Assembly (NCBI GenBank): GCA_027576995.1
Contig: JANBQC010000193.1
Coordinates: forward strand, 1 to 44,451
Reading direction: 5' to 3'
Source: Dimargaris cristalligena
Taxonomy: Eukaryota; Kickxellomycota; Dimargaritomycetes; Dimargaritales; Dimargaritaceae
Length of the DNA stretch: 44,451 nt
Made by a program: the position numbers and the translations under genes. Every line of letters starts with the position of its first letter. The first letter of the stretch is position 1. The notes beneath the pieces are model-generated. The model ran no database searches and was not told where the DNA came from. It worked only from the letters and a program-made list of their open reading frames with translations. Positions 9,014-20,571 of this stretch are shown here, one piece after another.

Positions 9014-12000
9014 TTGCATGTTGGTTAATTCACTAGGTATAATTTATTAATATAACTAAATATAAGCGAGTTTCGTTCATATTGAAGGGCGCTGCTACCC
9101 GAAAGTATATAGTCAAGTGGGGTTCCTGTACAGTAAGTGCCACCACCTTGCAAGCAAATTTACCGACCTCTTCCCCACACACTTAAGTTCATTACATACC
9201 GACAGTATGAGGAACTGCCGATATCAACGTGAACGAATGCCACCACCGTGTCATACCCCCTCCTTCAGTGTATGGGAATAGAGGGAGGGGGATGGATGAG
9301 ATGGTGAGGGGGGGTGGGGGGGGAATCGATTAGTGTATAAAACATAGGACCTGGAATGCAAATTATCCAATTGCGGTTTACCGTAAAAAAACCTTCAAGG
9401 GAAAGGGGCTAGCTCATTAACCAAGGGCACCCTGAATAACCCTGGCATTAGCAAACTCGGACCGTTCCTTCGTTGAATTAAGCGGGCTCACCATTGATTG
9501 TTTAATATTCACGAATATATCTATACGGATAAGAATATTTCGGTTATTAAGCGCGTGTTATTGTTTGCCAGACCGGTTTTTGGCGGTGTTATTGAATGCC
9601 AGTTTGACAGGGGGGTGGGTTGGAATGCAGATTATATCCCCTTGAGAACGAAAGTACTCTTGGACACCCCTCCCTCCTACCTTCTCTCTATACCATTAGG
9701 GGATACTCTAAGCATACCCAAGAGTAGTTTAACTTGGTAGTGTTTAGCCTACGCATGGTAGAGTTGTGAGGGGTGGGGGAGATGGCAAACGTTGCTGGTG
9801 AATTAAATACTCGACCTTAGATAGCCGAGTAGTACAGATTTGATGCACAATGGTAATTGATTGGTAACGGGTGATCGAGAAACCGCCGGGCTGCTACGTA
9901 TATAACGAAGTGAGACTGCTATACCATCCAATGTAAATGGCTAAATCCGAAATAGACAATCGCCGAAACAAGGTCGACGGATTAACGGTCCACGGGATTG
10001 TCTCTTGGGGGGCAACCCAAGCACTCCAACCAATCCGAAGGTTGTGTAGATATTTATATTTATAACTCGTTTGCACCGTCGATTCTTTTATATATATATA
10101 TATATAATTAAGTGAACATAGCACACCACCCAGCCCTTTGAACCGGCAATAAAGAGCGCAAATCGACTGGGACGATTTGATCGGAATGGCTGGTGGGATG
10201 GAAATAATGAAACCCCCACAGATCCTAACAGGCTATCCATGAACAACAACCGTTCATTATCGACCCGTTTCGCAGTGGTCATAATGATGATAGTCGGCAG
10301 CAGAGGCGGGGAAATCCCATTCCGCCTTTTTGACTACGGCATGATGCAGGTAGACGATAAAGTGAAGGAAGGAATGGGGGAGGGGAAAATTCACTGCTGG
10401 ACTAATTGGTCAAGTTGGCGGAATTTATGATGTAGCTGTACATAAATGAGGCAGTGAAAGAAGTGGAATGCTTCGGCAACTTGACACCACGGCGGTATTT
10501 ATCAATTAAAAATGCGGGACCACAGTCCGGGTATGCGGGGTTGGGGAGGTAGATTGATTGGAAAGCTAAGAGAGGATTAGTTGGACAAACGGGTACGTGG
10601 GGTGAGTGTGTGGGTGTGGTCATGGAGAGAGAGAGACAGTCCTGCAGAGTATGGGGAACTTAAAATAGCCGACTGGTAAACAGGGAGCGAATGACTGAAG
10701 GTGTAAGAGAAGCTGAGGGTGAAACAAGGGAAGACAATCGAGATATGCGGGTGCAGCACTTTCCTTGGGAGATTAAAATCATCAGCCCCGTTCACCAGTG
10801 GGGCCTAGAAAAGTGAGGTATAGCCGGGATATACTATTATGAATTACGCAACCCTTCCCCCCTTTCGCCTACAACAACTAAACATGTCTACTATTGGCGT
10901 GCCGGCAGTAGTTTCACGGCGGCTATATAAAGGACAGGAAGGGAGGATAAGTTCGATTGGTGAAAGATTGGCCATAGCAGGGTTAGGATTGTCGGACTGG
11001 ACTCGCGCGGGAGCAACCGTTTACATGAGGGGAGATGATTCCAGTTTGAGACACTACGGAACGGAACCGGCTCTAGTCGGGTCAGATGGGAAATGAACCC
11101 CCCACGATAAAAGGAGCTAAGTCTTGGGAAGGGAAAAATGGTGCTAATTGTTTAGCCGTTCCCCCCAAGCGGGCTAAATGGAAGTCCCCCCCCTTTGCTT
11201 AAGCAGTGGGAATATTCCTTTTACTAGAAGGGTTGACGAATTAGACCAGCTCTCCCCCCCATATTATATAGTAAGTAAGTAGAAGAAGGGGGTGGGGATG
11301 CACTCCCCTCATTGGGTGTTGCCCATTAGTTTTAGGGTTGCGGCTTCCCTATGCATACTATGCCGGGTCTCGTCGACTATTCCGATCAAAAAGAGCCACC
11401 AGGCATAGTATAGTATAGTAGTAGACTCCCGCTAAAAATAGCCAACCGGTCAGGGAAGAAGCCCCACTTCCTGTAAAAACGGGGTAGGCGCTCTAGACGA
11501 ACAATCCCCAGTCTAAACCTAATAGTGTCCCATAGGGGCGACAAGTACAGCCACAGTTCATTTGCGAAACATACTAACTAACTACTAGACTGGAGGAGAG
11601 ATAAGGAGGGTGTGGTGTAGTGGACTATTCGATAATTATACGGTCAGGGGGTAGTAAACCAACCTTATCACCCCCGACCAATAACTAGACTGGATATAAG
11701 GGCCAACAAACTGTATTATTATTAACCTATATTCCGAAGGGTATATACTTTCTACTACTGCGCCAGTAACCAATTACCAATATTGGATGGGAGGCGGGGA
11801 TCTAGAGGCTTCTCTTGGCGCCGTCCTATACTCTCACTACAAATCGGGCTGGCAAATCAAAGCGAGACCACAGGGGAGGAGGGGTGGTCAAATTTCCGGT
11901 TTTCGCTGGCCTGTTTGCTTTGTATATTTCGGTCCAAATCGATGGTGGTTTTAAAGGGGATTGGGTAGGTTTTAAAGATGGATGCGTCAGTGCCCTCTTT

Positions 12001-12954
12001 TATTTGTATACTATACATGCATGATACAGCGGGCTCAAATAAAGGTATGGTGGTGGGTAGTAGTATATTACACGTTCAATTTACCGCTACTGCTGTAATA
12101 GTTTTGAACAAGGCGGTGTGCATTTATTAACCTGCCTACCTACCTACAATATGGTGGGCACTATAGCCGCCGCCTCGTCCGTCTTTAAGAAGAGCATACA
12201 TCGCATCTCCCCTATTCTATGGAATAGGTCAGTAGTGTCGAACAACTGCCGGTGGGAACCAGAATTATCGGGACGCGAAGGCTCAAACCGACCCCGAACA
12301 AGGGGGAACAGGGCCAAGGCTAATTGTGGCGGTGGGACCTGTAGTACCTTGTGCAACATGGCAGGCCCGCGGCCTAAAGTAACGGCAGCTAATTCGGCCC
12401 TGGCCCCCAGTTATATTTCCAGCCGGGGAGGTATCATATAATCTATCGAGCTACCGTGAAGTAGTAAAGGAAAGGAAAAGGGGCTCTCTATAAGATAGAA
12501 TAGGCAAAGAGGAAGAAATTGGGTAGGAGAGGAGGGGAGCGACCGCCGCTGGCCTAAGCTGAATAAAAGAGGATGATGATGATATTGGCCGGCCGCGCAT
12601 TCCCTTTTCGGATCAGGTGAGTGCGCGGACCTTCGACGGATGCCTATTGGAACGCCTATTATATGCGACCACTCTATATGCGCATACTGGCCAGGGTCTA
12701 CTCCCCTCTTCTTTTTTCGGCCCAGGTGGCGTGCGGGTAGGGAGTGGAGGGGAGAGTGGGTCAGGTGCCATCGAAGGAGAAGAACCAACTGTTTATTGTA
12801 ATATACGCATACACTGCCACCTCCCCTCCCATCTTCTCCCGTCTTATAAAATGCCCCGCCGACAGCCTCCTCTCGGCACGCGCCACTACTGCTGCTGCTG
12901 CTTTCCCTCCTCCTATTCTATAACTAACCCTAACCACCACTACTTTTATTCGCA
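9014..12954. other. Gene-poor region of about 3.9 kb
   Basis: I find no gene I can support. ORFs are short, mostly open on both strands, and lack recognisable motifs. Seen: G-rich runs near 9308-9330, a TA dinucleotide tract around 10089-10106, and an inverted repeat with an ACTATGCC/GGCATAGT core (around 11357-11364 and 11402-11409). A TATATAAAGG sequence is at about 10924. The part after 12440 becomes progressively CT-rich towards the BTG/Tob gene. Confidence 0.4.
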
Positions 12955-13361
12955 TATACTTTCCTGTCCTTCGTCCCCTTTTCCTTCCTTCCTTCCTCCC
13001 TCCTTCTCTCTTCTCTCCCTTTCCTTCCTTTCTTTCCTTCCTTCCTTCCTTCTTTCACCTCTTTTGTTCAATATTCGGACACACTTGTTCCCAGACCATT
13101 TCGCCCGCGTCCTCGAGCCTCCTTTACTTTTAACTGGCCTTTCCTGTTTTGTAGTGGTTGTTTCTCCCCCCATATTCACCCGCGCCCCTCTATTTTTATC
13201 CCGCTTCAGGTCCTCCAACTCCCCTGTCCTCACTTAAATACTGCCCTGAAACCCCTCCCTCCTCTTCACTATAACACTACCAGGCGTTGAACTGAACTAC
13301 TCTGTATTCTCGTCTCTTCCCCAACTCTCCGCCATCAACAACCACCTCCCGTCTCACCACC
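12955..13361 (+). promoter_or_regulatory. Pyrimidine-rich promoter and 5' leader of the BTG/Tob gene
   Basis: The + strand from about 12960 to 13060 is an almost pure C/T tract built from CCTT units, followed by more CT-rich sequence up to the start codon, which sits in a good context (CACCACC before ATG). Long CT tracts on the coding strand just upstream of the transcription start are a known feature of many fungal promoters. The frame at 12617-13237 through this tract is low-complexity and was not called a gene. Confidence 0.55.
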
Positions 13362-14252
13362 ATGCTAACAGAAATATCCTACGCCGTCGATTTCCTGGGT
13401 CGTCTCATTCCCGAATCTGCCGCCGTTCCCCCAGAACTGCGCGAGGGCTGGAAAGATGCTCTTACCCGCCTGCTCTCCCAGCGCTTCCAAGCCCACTGGA
13501 ACGTGACCAACCCCTTTGCCGGCAACGCCTACCGTGCCGTCACCACGTTCGCTGGTCGGCTGGACCGTACCCTAGTGGCCGCCGCCGAAGAGGCTGGTCT
13601 GTCCATGCACGTGTTGGCTACCTACCTACCGCGCGACCTGGTTCTATGGATCGACCCCTACTCCGTGTCCTACCGCATCCGTGACAATAGCGCCGTGTTT
13701 GCCCTGTACGAAGACAAGTCCCAGCACCAGGCCCTCGGCTTGAAGTCCACTGCCGACTTTTGTATCTCCAACGCCTCGCCCACTCCCGTGCTTATCCGCG
13801 CCCCGCCACCCGCGTCGTCGGCCGGCCATGGCGGTCGCCCCCACTCGAACTCGCTGTCTTCAACCGCCACTGCTGTCTCCATGGGTGGTCGTCGTATGAT
13901 GACCCCGTCCCCCCAGCGCTCCATGGGCTCCGTCTCCCCTTCGGATGATGCTTCGTCACCCACTTCCTCCACCGTGTCGTCGCCCAAGACCCCTCCCAAT
14001 GTCTACCAGCGCCTGCCTCCCCCCGGTCTGTCTTCCCATCCTAACAAGCATCTCCACCATACCATGCAGCAACAGCAACCCGGCGCTCACCTCCCGGGTG
14101 GCCCTCGTCCCCTGTCCCAACAGCAGCAGGCCTCGCCTCCCTCCTCTTACTTCCCCCCACTGTATACTAACACCTATACCTCCCCCGCTCAGGGTAATAC
14201 GTACCATCATTACATGCATCACCAGCCGCCCACTTCTCAAATGTACTGTTAA
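13362..14252 (+). CDS. BTG/Tob family antiproliferative protein
   Basis: An intronless gene of 296 aa. BTG/Tob (APRO) proteins bind the CAF1/CNOT7 deadenylase of the CCR4-NOT complex and promote mRNA deadenylation. Seen: the N-terminal APRO domain at about 1-118, with box A at about 41-63 (RFQAHWNVTNPFAGNAYR) and box B at about 88-108 (YLPRDLVLWIDPYSVSYRI), matching the animal signatures HWxxxxPxxGxxxR and LPxDLxxWIDPxxVSYxI. After about residue 145 the protein is low-complexity, rich in Ser, Pro, Gln and His, and probably disordered. I find no PAM2-type motif for poly(A)-binding protein such as Tob1/2 carry, so it is BTG-like in its domain but has its own tail. Codon use strongly favours C or G at third positions, suggesting good expression. 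The start follows a CT-rich leader. Confidence 0.9.
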   Translation: MLTEISYAVDFLGRLIPESAAVPPELREGWKDALTRLLSQRFQAHWNVTNPFAGNAYRAVTTFAGRLDRTLVAAAEEAGLSMHVLATYLPRDLVLWIDPYSVSYRIRDNSAVFALYEDKSQHQALGLKSTADFCISNASPTPVLIRAPPPASSAGHGGRPHSNSLSSTATAVSMGGRRMMTPSPQRSMGSVSPSDDASSPTSSTVSSPKTPPNVYQRLPPPGLSSHPNKHLHHTMQQQQPGAHLPGGPRPLSQQQQASPPSSYFPPLYTNTYTSPAQGNTYHHYMHHQPPTSQMYC

Positions 14253-15948
14253 TCTATAGTATTCTTTTTAGGGAGAGCTGCCCTTTCTTGTGCCTCTCGC
14301 TCCCCTTGCTCTTTCTAGTTTTTGTCTATTATTTTGGTAGTCAGTTCCCTCATTCCAATGCCCCGCGCGGCTCGGTAGTAGTGTAGCCCCCCAGGGTTAA
14401 TGGTTATTTTCTTATTATTTGCTTTCCATTTCATTTCCATTTTTTTTACATTTCCGCATCCCCCTTTTTGTTTTCGCTCTTGTTTACAAACTTTTGTGTG
14501 TTCTACTTGGAGAAAAAATCCATTGATAATGTGTACGTCTAGCTCTTATTTCATTTTTGACTCTATATAGAGATTTTTGGCCCCTCTCTTTTATATACAT
14601 ACATATATCTAAATATATACCACGGGGTGCCCCCTCTCACTTACTCATTTAATCGTATTTTTGTGTATGTGCTCCATTGCGTATGCATTGAAAAGTGGGT
14701 TAAAGGCTCTTCTTATTTTTTATGTTACTCTCAGGGTTGTTGTCCAGCCTTCGTTTATCTCCCCACAGTGTATACCACCCCCCTTATTTTTCTTGCCTTA
14801 CTATTTCTCTTACATTAGTGTTTATTCTCAGAATAACTTTCTCACCCCGGTTAAAGAATACCTTGATAAAACCGATTTTAAAGTTTCATGAGTATACCAT
14901 TGAGGAACAATTTGGTCGGAATAAAAGTGATTTAAAGGGTTAGTCCAGAATTCCTCGGCGCATTAGCTTCCAGCCCAGGATAGTTTAGGCAGTTCCTTGT
15001 TGGAGTGGGGTGGGGTAGCCCACTGTTCTATTGAAGTGAGCCCCTCCTCTCTACTCTACTCTTGCATGGCATTTCGCATGTCCCCGCACCGAATTGATTA
15101 TTAGTGACAAGTGGGGGGAGTAAGTGTATCATGTGTGCGGTGCATAGGGGGGGCAGATCCTCCTCCAAACCTGTCGATTACGCTGGAGGTTCCGATTAAT
15201 CCCCGAATTACGAGAAAACACCACCAGAAAATGGAAGGGTATGTTTCCCAGATTATAAATACCCTTTCCCTCTTTATCCCCTCCCCCACCTCTTTCATCA
15301 TTTATATATAATGCACAAATGATAGCGATAGTATTTCGCCTGTTACAACAGGATACATAGGGCAAGCGATTATATAGTGTTAATATCAAAGGAGAGGCTC
15401 TGGAATCGATGGATAGCTTTTCCCTCTAACCCTCCTCCCTTTTACTACACACACACACACATCTTTTCTTAAAAAACCCCCGATTAGCCCCTACTTGGCC
15501 ACCACTTATCCTCATCACCTCGCTCTATACGCCTCGTTTCATATTAGCATCTTAATCGGGTCGTTTGTGATTGTGATTGTCACCGAGTCTGTATAGTTCA
15601 TTTATTTCCCATTCTCTCCACCCTCCTTTATCTCTACTATATATAAATATATATATTCGTGTATATATGGCTGATTCATTTCCCGGCGTCCCCTGACTCA
15701 GTCGGACTTTGCACATTGGTGAGTAACTCAGACTGACTGACACTAAGTAAGAGAACACGGGGAGTGAGATAATAATACTTTGAGGGTAAATAATAGTGGA
15801 TTTAAATAGGGGTTCAGATTCCGATGGTGCACACCTTCCTTTCCCTCTTTCCCATCTCCGTTTCTCATTCACACTACTAGCAAGTCAGCAAATTTATATT
15901 GAAGTGATTCGGTAAATAAAGAAAAAGGCAAAGAGCTTATATATCTAC

Positions 15949-15972
15949 TATATATATATATATATATATATA
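15949..15972. repeat. AT dinucleotide tract
   Basis: About 12 TA units. Similar tracts of 16-24 bases occur at about 10089, 17922, 19679, 22655, 23075, 26207 and 37997. They are candidates for TA-target insertion and for assembly breaks; two of them flank MITE copy C. Confidence 0.85.
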
Positions 15973-17077
15973 GGTAGGAGATGTGGGTTGGATGCATGGT
16001 AATCACTTTGATACTTCCTGCCAAACAATTGCCTTAATGCGACTTCTTTGTTGTTCCATTTTTTACCGACCCATCTGAAACCAGCAATGGCTAGCGGCTG
16101 TAAATACCTAAAAATATATATATTTATATAAAACAAGGAGGGTGAAGTACCGCGCGGCAAAATGCATCCTTTATTTGACGCATTCTCTCTTTGCAATAGA
16201 AATGCAGGTTGGGATGCTGCAAGGAAGACCAGTTTTCCAAGCGACGTTTCTCCCGATGGGGCTTTTTAAGTTAAAGGTATAATATATTTTAAACGAATAC
16301 CCGAAAAAATTAGATGCGTGGCAATCACCGTGTTCTTGGAATAGGAAGGAAAGTTTTGGATTATGTTAGCCAAGCGCATACATATTAGTAGTAGTTTACC
16401 GATGATTGAGGGCACGGGATTCCAGTTAGTTTACTTAAGCACACTTCCTTTAAAATCATCTTACATTAGGACCAAACGGAGTTGCCCTAACTAAACCTTA
16501 TTAATTAACCATCGAATAACCCCAGTGTTCACTGTAGACGCGTCGGGGTAGATGCTATGTATATTAGGCAATGGTATAAGGTATTGCATTCCCCTTACAG
16601 CAACAATACCAACGGGAAATATAGCTGAATAAAAAAACACCATAAAGCGAAATGTGCTAAGTGATACATAGTGTGTTGATATCCATTTATAGCCCGGTGG
16701 TTAAAAAGGAATAATCACCTAGTGGTATAACACGAAAGGTAAATTTGGTGGCGTGTGTGTGGAATTTTAAAAGTAACTATTGGTACAAAATGGGAGACGG
16801 TGTGGGTCTCCCCTTCCAGTTTCCAAACAAGACGGTCGCCGGCTCATGCGGGTACTTGAGGGTGGAGGGAGGTGAGGAAATAGGAGAAGTGGTGTAGGGT
16901 GGATTTGGGCGAGTAACATGTGGTAAAGTAGTCTCTTCTATATCAATTGCCACCCGACTTTCCCCTTCGCATCATCTCACACGCCTCCCTAGTCATCAAA
17001 GTGGCACAACGCCCGAATAAAGGGAAATCTTTTTTAGAGAGGGAGAATGGGGTGCGAGGGAACAAGCCCCCTATTAC

Positions 17078-17098
17078 TATATCTATGTTATAGATATA
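17078..17098 (-). other. Small perfect hairpin in the 3' region of the reductase gene
   Basis: TATATCTAT, a 3-base loop (GTT), then ATAGATATA. It lies 42 bases past the reductase stop codon on the transcribed strand. It is AT-rich, so it may be chance or a 3'-end processing signal. Confidence 0.4.
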
Positions 17099-17140
17099 AT
17101 AAAAATAAGGAGAAATGTCACGCTCTCCCTCTCTCTCTTT

Positions 17141-17919
17141 CTAAGCGTCGCGGTAATTGAAGCGGGGTTCCGGTTTATTTGCCAGCACTTCCTCCAGCAC
17201 GGCGTCCCATTCCCCGTTCATCCGACCGGCGGCGATCTGCAGGGCCCCCACATTTTCTTCGATTTGCTGGGGGTTCGTGGCTCCCATGAGCACGGAACTC
17301 ACCGCGCGGTTACGCAGACACCACGCAATGGCCAGTTGCGCGGGGGTACACCCGATTTGTTCGGCAATCGCCACGATGCGGCGTACTTTGTCGTGCGTGG
17401 TTTGGCCCTCGGGGGTCGCGATCAGTTTATGGCGGATACGGTTCACAATGACGTGACTCGGTAAACTCAGCCGGGTACCGTCGTGGATGCCCGTCAAATA
17501 TTTGCCCGTGAGGACCCCGGACAGGAGGGGACTCCACGTCGTAAGCCCGAGCCCAAATTCCCGGCACATTGGTCCGTATTCCGCTTCTACCCGGTCACGG
17601 TTCAACATGTTGTATTGTGGTTGTTCCAGGACCGGTCGGATCAGCCCCAGGCGGTCCGCCAGGAGCATCGCGTGCGTCACCTGTTGGCTGCTCCATTCGC
17701 TGGTGCCCCAGTACAGCGCGTGGCCCCGGTTAATCACAAAATCAAACGCCCGCACGATCTCTTCCATCGGTGTATCCGGATCGGGGCGGTGGGCAATGAC
17801 AATATCCACGTACTCGAGCTGTAGCCGCTGTAGCGAGCCCCGCAGCCCTTCGACGATATGTTTGCGGGACAGTCCCCGTTCGTTGGGTCCTGCAGTGTAG
17901 TGGGGGGCCAGTCAAATAT

Positions 17920-17951
<32 letters not shown>

Positions 17952-20571
17952 AAGGCATTGGGTTTTAGTATACCCTTAGCGTTAACCTAGAGTTGGTCAA
18001 GAAGTAACGAGTAATAAATATCACTCTCAGTCAAACAGACAGGTCGGATTTGGGCCAATGATTTAGATTAAATGGCTACGATGATATTACTTACCATTGC
18101 CCCCCCAGAAAATTTTAGTACTGATAACAAAATCGGAGCGACTCCAGTTGAGGTTTTTGATGGCGTGGCCTAACACTGATTCGCATTGGCCATCTAATAA
18201 TTTGGGGTTAAATCAACCGATTGTGGTCAGTAAGAGGTGGATGTTGGTATAGTCCGTATATTGGTATTCAGTTAGTCCAGTCCGTGACACACCTCTACAT
18301 TACACGATATATATACATTTGAATGAATACATCCGATTTGCTTAAATTAGGGTCCAAGTCAACAATACCCTTCTTTACATATATAGTATATACATGTCTT
18401 GATGGATTCCTCCATTCCACTTACTCGCATATATTTCGGCCGTATCGAAGTAATTAATTCCCAACTGCCGAGCTGTGCTAAGGCATTGTAGCGTGATTTC
18501 TGCAAGGGGAAGGATGGGTCATAGGGAAGGAGGCGCGTTAATTCGGAATGTTCGTACCAGGTGATATATATATATATCTAATGAAGGAGGGGGGATACAG
18601 TCGGAAAAAGCACCCAAATCGGGCACTCAGGGATGGCGGTGTTGAAGCAAGGAGAGCGGTGCTATGGGTAGTGGTGCCCCATGATGCACGAATACTCTCC
18701 TCTCCTCTCCTCTCCTCTCCTCTTCTCTTCTCTTCTCCCCTTTCCTCTACCCAGCCAATGATGTCCGAAGTTTCCCCCCAAGGGATTGTTATTCCCTCGT
18801 AGTTCTATATTTCGCCGGGGCATGTCTCTATCAAATCAACGTAGCTTACCTGGTGATACTTGTGCCCCATAGGTCAGCCTATAAAGTTTGGTCCGGAGTA
18901 CGTATTATCCAATGTTTAGCGCCAGGGACGAAAGAGAAGGTGGTTAGAAGGGATAAAATAATAGGCGCACCGCCATTATAGCATTAGCTAGTTAGAACAA
19001 CCGACAGATGCATTAGTAATCCAAGAAAGTACACGTGTGGTATGATGGGGTGGGGCGGGGAAGAAACAATATCCTCTCGTAGCGCCATGCCAATTATCCA
19101 ACTGCTCCCGCAAATATATCTCATAAATCGAGGCATAGTACTACTCAGATGAGGAACAAAGTGGCGCTTCCTCCCCTGCTTCAAGTAATACCTGATAATT
19201 AAGTCAACCGGTAAACTGAAGGAGGGAATGAGAAGGAGGAGAAGGGATAATCCCCGCTCGATCGACGCTCTATTATCCAACGGGGCCTTTATCAGGGTTG
19301 GCTCTGACTATATTGGCCCGGCTCTCCTTAGAGGCATGGCGCGTTTAGTTGGTCGCGAGCAGGGGAAGGGTAAACACACTACCAAGAGTGAGGAAAAGAT
19401 AAAGTCGTCCCTCCCCATATCTCACCCGAACCAATCGGTGCAATATTGAGCCGTATAATCTACTGACAGTTGTAACTCATGACGATCCCCAATAAAATCA
19501 AATAAAAAGACCCGGGCCCTATAATTACCCGTTTGGAGTGAACATAGGGCGTGTTGGAGGGAGCATGGCGCGGCCAGACGGTAATATACAGACACTATGG
19601 TCCCCTTATACAGAGGCTCCTCTCCTCCCCATTTACAATCGACCCTCCTTATCCCATTCTAAGAACATATCTATCTATCTATATATATATATATATATAT
19701 CATATGATAACTGTCCGAGAGTTGAGTGGGTGAAGGGAACACTTCCCCCGTAATCAAATCACCCAATTAGACCAGGAATTGTGACTTACCAACTGCCAAG
19801 GCCAATCGCGGAAACTTTCAGTCCGCTCCGGCCCAAATAACGGTATTGCATACGAACCCCCGAAAGAGGGCTTGAACTCCCTTGCCGCATAGCGGTAGGC
19901 AAAGGAACGGTCAAATTACGAGTTGATAGTGAAGGTAACGGACCACTAATACTACTACTACCACCACCACCACTGTTTGCTGAGTACATGGTGGGGCCCG
20001 ATGATGGCGACGTCGTACTCACCGGGATAGAATAGGGGCTCGTCGATTGGGCCCGAGGGGGATGATGATATGGTTGCTGTTGCTGCTGGTGCGAGTGCGG
20101 GTGACCATGCTGTTGCTGAGAATGATAATGATGGGAAGACGACGAAGGGTTAGAAGAATACCGGTGCGAGTGCGAAGCATGGGGTTGGTGTTGGTGGGAG
20201 TGCTGAGTATACGAGTGATACGCAGTGGGAGAAGTCTCTAGAGAAGGACCACTACCACTATTACTATTACTACACCCCCTGCCTTGGCCCGTACTGGTGG
20301 AAAGAACAAAGGCCGGTGGGGACGAAGGCAAAACGGCTGGTGAGCGATCCATGGGCATGTGTTGACCACTGCCACTGCCACTATGGCCGCCCGACATGAT
20401 CACTTCCGCGGTCATGGTGGCCTCGGTGGGAGTGGGGGTAGGGGAGGAGGCCGTCAACGTAGTGATGGCGGTGGGGGCCAACGGGGGTGACGGACTGTCG
20501 TCCATGAGAGCGTGCAGCGAATGGGGACTCCGGTTTTGGTAAATGTTGGGCTGTTGGGATCCTGATGCCAT
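17141..20571 (-). CDS. Aldo-keto reductase of the Kv-channel beta-subunit type with a long disordered N-terminus, five exons
   Basis: Exons in transcript order are 20571-19790, 18878-18850, 18499-18425, 18193-18095 and 17889-17141. All are GT-AG and in frame, giving 577 aa. Residues 1-240 are low-complexity (Ser/Pro, then His/Gln-rich at about 118-172, then a Gly/Ser run). The AKR barrel starts at about 241 (MQYRYLGRSGLKVSAIGLGS). It follows the Kv-beta (AKR6) pattern: FDTAEIYA, STKIFWGG, NERGLSRKHIVEGL, RPDPDTPMEE, YWGTSEWSS, QLAIAWCLRN. The family reduces aldehydes and ketones with NADPH; animal members also bind Kv channels. The catalytic tetrad is complete: Asp289, Tyr294, Lys322 and His362, whereas mammalian Kv-beta has Asn in place of the His. 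No channel is visible in the window. The frame stays open upstream to 20643 with a hydrophobic stretch; MASGSQQ was preferred because the stretch upstream looks like leader. The first intron is unusually long (911 bases). Confidence 0.87.
18695..18738. repeat. TCTCC/TCTTC pentanucleotide tandem repeat in a reductase intron
   Basis: CTCTC-type 5-base units repeat about eight to nine times, drifting from CTCTC to CTTCT. The array lies in the 911-base first intron of the reductase gene; the gene is on the minus strand, so the transcript carries GA-rich sequence. Confidence 0.8.

Larger units (their letters stand above)
14253..17140. other. Gene-poor region between the BTG/Tob and aldo-keto reductase genes
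   Basis: The first few hundred bases are T-rich and probably 3' UTR of the BTG/Tob gene. No gene could be supported in the rest. There is a CA tract near 15448-15461, an AT tract at about 15949-15972, and a perfect 9-bp stem with a 3-base loop at 17078-17098 just downstream of the reductase stop codon. Confidence 0.45.

Noticed and set aside
11353..11416. Inverted repeat with an 8-10 bp stem and a loop of about 38 bases
   Set aside because: Short and imperfect, in AT-rich DNA with a TAGTA microsatellite; no second copy was found to suggest an element.
12617..13237. 206-residue plus-strand frame before the BTG/Tob gene
   Set aside because: It is the translation of the CT-rich promoter tract (Ser/Pro/Phe/Leu runs) and lies where the promoter should be.
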